Part shown: positions 15,394 to 22,239 of the stretch, in pieces
How the letters are laid out: the number at the start of each line of letters is the position of its first letter
Numbering within the stretch: the stretch's first letter is position 1
DNA from: an uncultured Collinsella sp.
GTDB taxonomy: Bacteria > Actinomycetota > Coriobacteriia > Coriobacteriales > Coriobacteriaceae
DNA length: 41,424 nt
Direction of reading: 5' to 3'
Assembly: GCA_958438955.1 (NCBI GenBank)
Contig: CAUBTS010000006.1
Span: forward strand, 1-41,424
Notes under the pieces: model-generated
Told to the model about the DNA's origin: nothing
The model's input: the letters and a program-made list of their open reading frames with translations, nothing else
The model's database searches: none
Made by a program: the position numbers and the translations under genes

Positions 15394-16310
15394 AGGAGAC
15401 CGTTGTCCTGGAGGACCTTCTTAATCGCCTCGACGTTCTCACCGGTCATGGCCTTCACCGGGCGCGGCATGGTCGGGCTGTCGAAGATGCCCATGAGGTT
15501 CATAGCGGTCTTGAAGGCGCCGACGCCACCGGCATAGCCCTGGACGCCCGAGGTGACATCCCAGATGTGGGAGATCTCATTGAGACGATCCTGCTCGGCC
15601 TTGACGGTAGCCCAGTCACCAGCCTGAGCGGCCTTCCACTGACGCACGTAGCCCTCGGGCTCAACGTTGGCGAGACCCGGGACGGAACCGTCAGCGCCGC
15701 CGAGATAGGCGCCGTCGACAACAACCTCGTGACCGGTGAGGATGCTCATCGGATGGCCGTTCTTCTCGTTCTCCTGAACGAGGTAGCGGAACGAGATGTC
15801 ATCACCCGAGGAATCCTTGACGCCAGCAAGGACGCCCTCGGCGCCGAGCTTGGCAAGGAGCTTCCAGGGGAGCTTGGTGTGAACGCAGACGGGAATGTCA
15901 TAGGCAAAGATGGGCAGGTCGAGCTCCTCGTGCAGGATGCGGAAGTGCTCCTCGACCTCGGTCATACCCTGCAGGGCATAGAACGGGCAGGTGGCGACGA
16001 GGGCATCGGCGCCCAGCTCCTGGGCGACCTTGCCGTGCTCAATCATGCGCTCGGTCTCGGTATCGATGATGCCGACCAGAACAGGCACACGGTGGTCGAC
16101 GATACGAACGGCCTCGGCGATAATCTGGCGACGGCGCTCATCGGTGGAGAAGACGACCTCGCCCGAGGATCCCAAGAAGAACAGGCCATCGACGCCGGCG
16201 TCGATCATGCGGTTGATGCTGCGCTCAAAGGAGACAACATCGAGCTGGTGATCTTCGGTATCGGGAACAACGACGGGAGGGATAACGCCGGTGAATTTCT
16301 GAGTTGCCAC
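15390..16310 (-). CDS. nanA: N-acetylneuraminate lyase-type aldolase (NanA / DapA superfamily)
   Basis: This is a 306-residue class I aldolase of the DHDPS/NAL superfamily, predicted to split N-acetylneuraminate into pyruvate and ManNAc. The start is a GTG preceded by AAGGAGA at 5 bp; this places Tyr137 (FAYDIP) and the Schiff-base Lys165 (AGVKDSSG) at the same numbers as in E. coli NanA. The carboxylate-binding motif is GSSGEV (residues 47-52). The longer open frame upstream lacks a good ribosome binding site. Superfamily members act on several 2-keto acids, so the sialic acid assignment leans on the adjacent ROK kinase and NanE. The YDIP rather than YNIP motif is a variant worth noting. Confidence 0.82.
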   Translation of the reverse strand: MATQKFTGVIPPVVVPDTEDHQLDVVSFERSINRMIDAGVDGLFFLGSSGEVVFSTDERRRQIIAEAVRIVDHRVPVLVGIIDTETERMIEHGKVAQELGADALVATCPFYALQGMTEVEEHFRILHEELDLPIFAYDIPVCVHTKLPWKLLAKLGAEGVLAGVKDSSGDDISFRYLVQENEKNGHPMSILTGHEVVVDGAYLGGADGSVPGLANVEPEGYVRQWKAAQAGDWATVKAEQDRLNEISHIWDVTSGVQGYAGGVGAFKTAMNLMGIFDSPTMPRPVKAMTGENVEAIKKVLQDNGLL

Positions 16311-16331
16311 GAGAATCTCCTTAGTTGTCTG

Positions 16332-16354
16332 GTGGGCAGCCCTATGCCGCCCAC
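16332..16354 (-). other. Intercistronic hairpin upstream of nanA
   Basis: GTGGGC pairs with GCCCAC, with two further inner pairs around a 5-nt loop (8 bp, one mismatch). It lies 22 bp before the nanA GTG, in the 68-bp gap behind the pseudo-esterase gene. It has no U-run. Confidence 0.5.
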
Positions 16355-16378
16355 TCTTGTTGGCAGTGTCCAGGCCGT

Positions 16379-17230
16379 CTAGGCCAAAGAACACGAGTAG
16401 AACGTTTGGTTAAAAAAGTCGACGACTTCGTTTTCGAACGCATTGATGCGCTCGTGAGCGTATTTGGCATAGATGATATGCCTCCGGTCACACTCAAGAC
16501 CGTTGAATACGGCAAACTGATCCTTGGGATCGCTCACGGTATCCATAAGCGATGTGCCCATGAGCACCGATCCGCGCACCCGAGACGACAGCGCCTCGAG
16601 GCCGCCAGGAAGCGGATTGGCAACCGCCGTGCAGGCGAGGCCCCGCTCGTCCAGAGCAGAAACCGCCAGCGCGACTCCGCCGCCAAGACCCTCGCCCCAT
16701 GCAAAGATGCGGTCGGGGTCCATGCCATCAAGATTGCGCGCCACCTTCGCCAGCGCGCAGCCCCAACGGACGCGCTCGACAAAAGCGGGCGAAGAAATCC
16801 CCCGCTGCAGGTCGTCCGCACCAGCAACATCGTCATCCAGCGCGAGGACGGCATACCCCATGGCGGCAAATCTCGTCATGTGATGCCAGCCGCGCACAGG
16901 CCGATCGATGTCGTGGAACATCAGGCACAGCGGCACGCGCTCAGATACTCGGGCACGACCGACAGGCTCGATCAAACGAGCGTGAATCGCATCGTCACCG
17001 AGCTCAAAGGAGACCTCCGAGTAACGGGCGCAGGGGTTAACAAAGTCAATCGCCGTAATGGCCAGGCCTTGAATCTCAAGATTCGAAGCGCATGTCTCTA
17101 AATCAGAAACATCTGCTTGGACATCACCGCGCCAGTCCCGATATTCTGCGAGCCTTGACGAAACCGTTCCAGGAATTCCCACAAGCCCGGGGACAATCAG
17201 CTCGTCAACATTGCTCTCGCACTTAGACAT
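16379..17230 (-). CDS. CE7-like alpha/beta-hydrolase lacking the nucleophile (pseudo-esterase)
   Basis: This is a 283-residue paralogue of the preceding esterase. The blocks around the nucleophile elbow, the Asp and the His line up. CLMFHDIDRP matches the oxyanion region. GTSLMDTVSDPKDQFAVFNGL keeps the catalytic Asp (Asp230), and KYAHERI keeps the His (His259). The nucleophile elbow reads GEGLGGG where the neighbour has GASQGGG, so the serine is replaced by Gly181 (codon at 16688-16690). The CPGQGG loop of the active partner is also missing. It overlaps the esterase gene by 8 bp (ATGTCTAA), implying coupled translation. Hydrolysis by the usual mechanism should be impossible. A structural, carbohydrate-binding or regulatory partner role is inferred. 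Confidence 0.75.
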   Translation of the reverse strand: MSKCESNVDELIVPGLVGIPGTVSSRLAEYRDWRGDVQADVSDLETCASNLEIQGLAITAIDFVNPCARYSEVSFELGDDAIHARLIEPVGRARVSERVPLCLMFHDIDRPVRGWHHMTRFAAMGYAVLALDDDVAGADDLQRGISSPAFVERVRWGCALAKVARNLDGMDPDRIFAWGEGLGGGVALAVSALDERGLACTAVANPLPGGLEALSSRVRGSVLMGTSLMDTVSDPKDQFAVFNGLECDRRHIIYAKYAHERINAFENEVVDFFNQTFYSCSLA

Positions 17231-18200
17231 GAGCCTCCCCTCCCTTGCAGAAAAACGGAATGATCAAATCGTCAAAATCCTGAATCTCCTCGTGGCCAAA
17301 GCCTTCAAAGAACTCATGACGCTTTTCGCAGGTCAGGTTGTTATAGACCGCAAACTGCGTCGCTGGCGGACAGACGATATCGGCTGTGCCGGTGCCAAAC
17401 AGCACGGGGCATTTGACCATAGGGGCAAAGTTCTTGGAATCGAAGTACGCCAGCTTGGCATAGGCTTCGTCAATACGAGTCGAGTCCTCGTCAAACCAGC
17501 GAGACCAATAGCGCAGGCCCTCGTAGGCAATGTCATCGGCATCCAAATCCCAGACCAGGCGAAAATCTGACAGGAAGGGATAGAGGATGGCGGCGCGATT
17601 GATAAGCTCGCTGTTAAGTGCACAGGTCGCAATGCCCAAACCGCCGCCCTGAGACGCGCCGTTCACAAACACACGGGCAAGATCGATGCCCTCGAGCTCG
17701 CGAACGATGCGGCACAGGATGCGAATATCTTGGTGCAAGCGGACATAGTAGAGGTTGGCCGGGTCGCCGTCGATACCGGCGACGATATGGCCCGCGACCG
17801 TTGTGCCCTCAAATCCACCAATGTCCTCGGAGGGACCTCCTTGGCCGGGGCAGTCGAGGGCGATGAGTGCCATGCCCATGCCCGCAAACGACGCCTGCTC
17901 AAACCAGCTGCGGCTTGCACCCGGATACCCATGGAACTGAAGCACCAATGGCACGGGCTCGTCCGAGACGGGCTTAAGGTACTTGGCATGCAGGCGAGCG
18001 CCACACATGCCGGTATACCAGAGGTCGAAAAGCTGGCAGGTCGCGGCATCGTTGACCGATGCCGTCTCGATCGCATAGTCAAGCCCGACGGCGTCGGCCT
18101 CGGCCATGCGATCCTTCCAAAAGAGATCGAAATCTGATGGACGGGGCATGGCGCCTCGATATTCACCAAATTGATGTTGTAGCTCCTGAGCACTTGGCAT
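17223..18200 (-). CDS. CE7-family acetyl esterase (acetylxylan esterase-like)
   Basis: This is a 325-residue alpha/beta-hydrolase of carbohydrate esterase family 7, which removes O-acetyl groups from sugars. It shows RPSDFDLFWKD near the N-terminus, VLQFHGYPG, DCPGQGG, the nucleophile elbow NGASQGGG (Ser183), the acid GTADIVCPP (Asp274) and FGHEEI (His303). Spacing matches known CE7 enzymes. No signal peptide is seen, so it is cytoplasmic. In this operon the likely job is deacetylating imported O-acetylated sialic acid or an acetylated oligosaccharide; xylan is less likely. The start at ATG 18200 fits family length. A TTG at 18215 is possible, and neither start has an ideal ribosome site. Confidence 0.85.
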   Translation of the reverse strand: MPSAQELQHQFGEYRGAMPRPSDFDLFWKDRMAEADAVGLDYAIETASVNDAATCQLFDLWYTGMCGARLHAKYLKPVSDEPVPLVLQFHGYPGASRSWFEQASFAGMGMALIALDCPGQGGPSEDIGGFEGTTVAGHIVAGIDGDPANLYYVRLHQDIRILCRIVRELEGIDLARVFVNGASQGGGLGIATCALNSELINRAAILYPFLSDFRLVWDLDADDIAYEGLRYWSRWFDEDSTRIDEAYAKLAYFDSKNFAPMVKCPVLFGTGTADIVCPPATQFAVYNNLTCEKRHEFFEGFGHEEIQDFDDLIIPFFCKGGEAHV

Positions 18201-18236
18201 GGCTCGTGAACCCAACCTTTCGAAATCGCAACGGAG

Positions 18237-18264
18237 GTGCGCCCGGCAAGGGAACCGGGCGCAC
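18237..18264 (-). other. Intercistronic hairpin between ATPase and esterase genes
   Basis: A perfect 10-bp GC-rich stem (GTGCGCCCGG / CCGGGCGCAC) with an 8-nt loop lies 16 bp after the ATPase stop. It is followed on the minus strand by CCTCCGTTGC, with no U-run. It may divide transporter and enzyme parts of the mRNA. Confidence 0.6.
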
Positions 18265-18280
18265 GGGAGGGAAAGCGAGG

Positions 18281-19108
18281 CTACTCGCCGAGCTTGGGGT
18301 GCAGCAGCGACGGCGCAGCGCCGAGCAGCATCTTGGTGTAGGGGTCCTGGGGGTGCTGGAAGACCTGCTTGGCCTCGCCCTGCTCGACGATCTTGCCGCC
18401 ATTCATAACGATGATGTCGTCAGAGATATAGCGGACCGTCTGGATGTCATGGCTGATGAACACCATGGCCAGGCCGAGCTCCTTCTTAAGGTCGGTCAGC
18501 AGGTTCAGAATCTGCGCGCGGACCGAAACGTCCAGAGCCGAGGTGGGCTCGTCGGCGATGATGGCATCGGGGTTCAGCGACAGGGCACGGGCAATTGCGA
18601 CGCGCTGACGCTGGCCGCCCGAAAGCTGGCCGGGAAGAACCTCGGCAGCGGAGCTGGGCAGACCGGTGAGCTCCAAGAGTTCCTTGACGCGCTTCTCCTG
18701 CTCGGCCTCGGTACCCAGGTTGTGGACGCGCATGGGGTCGAGCAGCTGCTCGCGAACGACCATGCGGGGGTTGAGCGCCGTGGCCGGGTTCTGGAACACG
18801 ACCGAGATGACGCGACCCATGTGGCGACGGTCCTCGGCGGTACGTTTGGTAACGTCCTTGCCCTTAAAGTAGACCTTGCCGCTCGTGGGGGCCTGCAGGC
18901 CGCACATGACGTTAGCGGTGGTGGACTTACCGCAACCGGACTCGCCGACGATGCCGATCGTCTGACCGGGCATGAGCTTAATCGTTACACCCTGGACGGC
19001 GTGAACCAGGTTGGGGTGCAGAATCGAGCCGGTACGGGTCCTAAAGGTGACGTGGACGTCATCAAGGAAGATGATCGGCTCGACGCCGTTTACTGCGGTC
19101 TCGCTCAT
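18281..19108 (-). CDS. ABC transporter ATP-binding protein (SatD-type, Opp/Dpp family)
   Basis: This is a 275-residue ATPase of the peptide/nickel ABC family. It has Walker A (GIVGESGCGKST), signature LSGGQRQR, Walker B (AIIADEP) and the switch His (FISHD). It stops at DPYTKMLLGAAPSLLHPKLGE and lacks the C-terminal oligopeptide-type domain with its cysteine cluster, unlike oppD and oppF in the same window. Its ATG follows the stop of the permease-ATPase fusion with no gap. It is expected to pair with the ATPase half of that fusion as the motor of the operon's importer. Substrate inferred as sialic acid from context. Confidence 0.88.
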   Translation of the reverse strand: MSETAVNGVEPIIFLDDVHVTFRTRTGSILHPNLVHAVQGVTIKLMPGQTIGIVGESGCGKSTTANVMCGLQAPTSGKVYFKGKDVTKRTAEDRRHMGRVISVVFQNPATALNPRMVVREQLLDPMRVHNLGTEAEQEKRVKELLELTGLPSSAAEVLPGQLSGGQRQRVAIARALSLNPDAIIADEPTSALDVSVRAQILNLLTDLKKELGLAMVFISHDIQTVRYISDDIIVMNGGKIVEQGEAKQVFQHPQDPYTKMLLGAAPSLLHPKLGE

Positions 19109-21124
19109 CTACATCACCTCCGCGTGAGGGGTCAAACCATTTGCCTTGAGCACCTCGTCGGGGAGCTCGGAATAGAAGTGCTCGGTGCCGGGCACGCGCT
19201 TGAAGACCGGACGGGTGTCCAGGCCAATACGCGGGTGGCTCGAGCGGGGCGCGAAGCGATCGCCCTTGGGGAAATCGCGCGGGCTCGGAACGGCGCCGGG
19301 CACCTGGTGCAGGCGGCCCGAACCGCTCTCGATGGACAGAACGGAACCCAGAAGACCGCGGGTGTACTCGTGGATCGGGTTAGTGAGCAGCTCCTTGGTG
19401 GGCGCCTGCTCGATAACCTGGCCAGCGTACATAACCGTGATGTTATGGGCGACCTCGGCGACCAGAGCCAGGTCATGCGAAACGAAGATCATGGCAAAGC
19501 CGAGCTTGGCCTGAAGATCGTTGAGCAGCTTGATGACCTGCTTCTGGACGGTAACGTCCAGAGCGGTCGTGGGCTCGTCGCAGATGACCAGTTTGGGGTC
19601 GCGGGTAAGGGCCATAGCGATCAGAACGCGCTGACGCTGACCACCGGAAAGCTCATGCGGATAGCTCTCGAGCGTACGCTTGGGGTCGAGGCCCACGAGC
19701 TCCAGGAGCTCCTCGGCGCTACGGGTACCGCCGCGCTTGGTGAGCTGCTTCATCTGGGCGGAAATGAGCATGGAGGGGTTGAGCGAGGACAGGGCGTCCT
19801 GATAGACCATGGCGATATCGGTACCGCGCAGGCCGAACCACTCCTTCTTGCTCATCTTGAGCAGGTCGCGGCCCTCCCAGAGAACCTCACCGGAAAGATG
19901 CTCGTCATCGTCGGTCAGGCCCATGATGGCCAGCGTGGTGATGGACTTACCGCAGCCGGACTCACCGACCAGGCCCATGGTCTGGCCAGGACGGACATCA
20001 AAGTTGACATGATCGACGACGTTGATATCACCGTGGTGCTCAAACTGGATGCAGAAATCACGGACCGAAAGGATCGGCTCAACGGACTCATCGGGCACAT
20101 GGCGGTCGTTACGCTTGAGCTCGACATCGCGCAGGGCGCCAAGACGGGCGGACAGGGACTGAGCCTGCTCCTTGTAAGCGCGAACGGGGTCGGAGACCAG
20201 CAGGTCGGCCTCGCGGCGCTTGGAGGAATCGGTCGGATCCAGGGCGGCGGAGGGAGCAGCGGCCATGGCGTCGGTAATGCCCTCGGAGAGGATGTTGAGC
20301 GCCAGGCAGGTGATCATGATAGCCAGACCCGGGAACAGCGCCTGCCACCAACGGCCAGCGAGCACGCCACCGCGGGCGTCGGCGAGGATGTTGCCCCAGG
20401 TAGCGGTGGGCTCCTGGATACCAGCGCCGATAAAGGTCAGCGAGGCCTCGAAGATGATGGCGTCGGCGACCAGGGTAACGGTGAAGACCATGATCGGGGC
20501 GATGCAGTTACGCAGAACATGCTTGATCAAAATCCACGGAGCCTTGGCGCCGGAAACGATGACCGCGCGGACATAGTCCTCGCCGTACTCGGACACGATG
20601 TTGGCGCGCACGATACGGGCAATCTGCGGAGTGTACATAAAGCCAATGGCGAAGATGATCGACGGCACGGAATTGCCCAGGATGGAGACGAAGACGGCAG
20701 CGAGGGCGATGCCCGGGATGGACATGATGATGTCCAGGATGCGCATGATCGCCTCGGAAACGGACTTGCGCGAAACCGCCGCGAGGGCGCCCACGACCGA
20801 GCCGCAGACCAGAGCCATGGCAGTAGCACCGAAGCCGATGATCAGCGAGTAACGGCCACCGTAAAGCATACGCGACAGGATGTCGCGGCCCTTATCGTCG
20901 GTACCGAAGATAAATCCATTGCCGGGAGCCTGGCGAGCAGTGAAAATCTCGACCGGGCTATAGGGGGCAAGAAGGGGCGCCAGAATCGCGGTCAGGGCGA
21001 CCAACACCAGCACGACGGCGGCAATCTTAGAAGACAGCGTCATCTTCTTCCAGCCACCGAGCTTGAGCCCCTTGGAGGCAGCCTTCTCGAGCTGCTCGGT
21101 TTGCTTCTCTCGAATCTTTACCAT
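19109..21124 (-). CDS. Fused ABC permease-ATPase (SatC-type)
   Basis: This is a 671-residue fusion. Residues 1-290 are a DppC-like permease (FGTDDKGRDILSR near 73-85; EAA loop at about 186-210). Residues 290-345 are a charged linker. Residues 350-671 are an ABC ATPase with Walker A (GLVGESGCGKS, about 384-394), LSGGQ (492-496) and VICDEP (513-518). The C-terminal region ends in RFAPRSSHPRIGLDTRP, where the Opp-type cysteines are replaced, so no Fe-S site is expected. Permease-ATPase fusions of this kind are, to my knowledge, found in SatABCD/SiaEFGI sialic acid transporters. The frame is continuous with no sign of a sequencing join. It starts 3 bp after the permease stop. Confidence 0.9.
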   Translation of the reverse strand: MVKIREKQTEQLEKAASKGLKLGGWKKMTLSSKIAAVVLVLVALTAILAPLLAPYSPVEIFTARQAPGNGFIFGTDDKGRDILSRMLYGGRYSLIIGFGATAMALVCGSVVGALAAVSRKSVSEAIMRILDIIMSIPGIALAAVFVSILGNSVPSIIFAIGFMYTPQIARIVRANIVSEYGEDYVRAVIVSGAKAPWILIKHVLRNCIAPIMVFTVTLVADAIIFEASLTFIGAGIQEPTATWGNILADARGGVLAGRWWQALFPGLAIMITCLALNILSEGITDAMAAAPSAALDPTDSSKRREADLLVSDPVRAYKEQAQSLSARLGALRDVELKRNDRHVPDESVEPILSVRDFCIQFEHHGDINVVDHVNFDVRPGQTMGLVGESGCGKSITTLAIMGLTDDDEHLSGEVLWEGRDLLKMSKKEWFGLRGTDIAMVYQDALSSLNPSMLISAQMKQLTKRGGTRSAEELLELVGLDPKRTLESYPHELSGGQRQRVLIAMALTRDPKLVICDEPTTALDVTVQKQVIKLLNDLQAKLGFAMIFVSHDLALVAEVAHNITVMYAGQVIEQAPTKELLTNPIHEYTRGLLGSVLSIESGSGRLHQVPGAVPSPRDFPKGDRFAPRSSHPRIGLDTRPVFKRVPGTEHFYSELPDEVLKANGLTPHAEVM

Positions 21125-21127
21125 AAT

Positions 21128-22084
21128 CTACACCGTCCTGATGCGCGGGTTGATGAGCAGGTAGAGCATGTCAACCACGATGTTGATGATGATGAAGGCA
21201 AGAGCAACGACGATGACGACGCCCTGAACCAGGTTCGCCTCGTTGCCCTGAACGCCCTGCAGAATCGCAGTACCCATGCCGGGGAGGTTGAAGATGACCT
21301 CGATGACGACGGCGCCGCCCATAAGGTAACCGATCTTAAGACCGAGGGTGGTGACCGGGGTGATCAGCGCGTTGCGCAAAACGTTGATGCCGACGACGAC
21401 CTTCTCGGGAACGCCGGCGCCACGGGCCATGCGGACGTAGTCCTTGTCGAGCTCCTCAACCATGGCCGTACGCACGATACGAGTCATCTGGCCCGTCAGC
21501 GGGAATGCCAGAGCGATAGCGGGCATGATCATACGTCCCAGATAGCCAGCCGGGTTGGTGGTGAAGTGAGGCAGAGCACCGGATGCCGGGAGCACCTTAA
21601 AGTAGGAAGAGAACAGCAGAATCAACAGAACGGCAAGCCAGAACGACGGGGTTGCCAAGCCGGCGATGGAAAAGACGCGGATCACTTGGTCCGGCCATTT
21701 ATCGCGATACAGTGCCGCGATGACGCCGAGCAAAAACGAGACGACCGCGCCGATGGCAAGACCGATGAAGGTCAGCTGCATCGTGACGGGCAGGGCCGTG
21801 GAGATGCGCTTGGCAACGGAGTTGCGAGCAGCACCATAGGTGCCCATGTCACCATGGATCAGATCGCCCATGTAGCGCACGTAGCGCACGGGCCAGGGGT
21901 CGTCCAGACCATACTTCTCATGGTACTCGGCAACCGCCTCGGGCGAGGCACCGTCACCCAACGCCGTATAGGCGGGGTCGGTCTTGGAGAACGACATAAG
22001 GAAGAACACCAGGACGGTGACGCCCAATGCCATGATCGGCAGCGCCACGAGACGCCTTCCAATCAAACGTAGAAAGTTGTTCAC
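21128..22084 (-). CDS. ABC transporter permease (SatB-type, DppB family)
   Basis: This is a 318-residue membrane permease. The start is a GTG with GGGGAG 6 bp upstream, giving the standard N-terminus (NNFLRLIGRRLVALPIMALGVTVLVFF). The loop SKTDPAYTALGDGAS, the HGDMGTYG motif and the EAA loop (MARGAGVPEKVVVGINVLRN) are present, and it ends in YLLINPRIRT. It would pair with the permease half of the fused protein. It is separated from the binding-protein gene by 155 bp that include a hairpin, and is directly coupled to the fused gene downstream. Confidence 0.9.
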   Translation of the reverse strand: MNNFLRLIGRRLVALPIMALGVTVLVFFLMSFSKTDPAYTALGDGASPEAVAEYHEKYGLDDPWPVRYVRYMGDLIHGDMGTYGAARNSVAKRISTALPVTMQLTFIGLAIGAVVSFLLGVIAALYRDKWPDQVIRVFSIAGLATPSFWLAVLLILLFSSYFKVLPASGALPHFTTNPAGYLGRMIMPAIALAFPLTGQMTRIVRTAMVEELDKDYVRMARGAGVPEKVVVGINVLRNALITPVTTLGLKIGYLMGGAVVIEVIFNLPGMGTAILQGVQGNEANLVQGVVIVVALAFIIINIVVDMLYLLINPRIRTV

Positions 22085-22145
22085 GTTCTCTCCCCTTTCT
22101 TTTGTCGGTAGGACCAACTGGTATATGAGTATGGATACTCATTAC

Positions 22146-22179
22146 AAGACCCGAGCGACATCGAGGCCGCCCGGGTCTT
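22146..22179 (-). other. Intercistronic hairpin after the binding-protein gene
   Basis: An 8-bp stem (AAGACCCG / CGGGTCTT) around a large GC-rich loop lies 61 bp after the binding-protein stop. It is followed on the minus strand by GTAATGAG, so it is a weak terminator or stability hairpin. It occupies the same position as the hairpin after oppA. Confidence 0.55.
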
Positions 22180-22239
22180 TGTTTCAACTATGAGGACGTT
22201 GCCTTACGACCGACGCCCCACATATGACTCAAACGAGTC

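Noticed and set aside
16311..16394. Longer nanA starting at 16394
   Set aside because: It would overlap the pseudo-esterase end and add 28 unconserved residues. The GTG at 16310 has an ideal ribosome site and family-consistent numbering.
16379..17230. Pseudo-esterase gene as a degraded pseudogene
   Set aside because: The frame is intact, translationally coupled, and keeps the Asp and His blocks. A single missing nucleophile suggests functional change rather than decay, though this is not proven.
19109..21124. Permease-ATPase fusion as a sequencing or assembly artefact joining two genes
   Set aside because: There is a continuous charged linker of about 55 residues between the domains, no frameshift sign, and such fusions are known in this transporter group.
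18059..22072. Very long open frame (over 1300 codons) on the plus strand opposite the transporter genes
   Set aside because: It mirrors the codon bias of the minus-strand ABC genes, has no family motifs, is low-complexity (Asp/His/Gly/Leu-rich) and lacks a ribosome site. The opposite strand has clear Walker and permease motifs.
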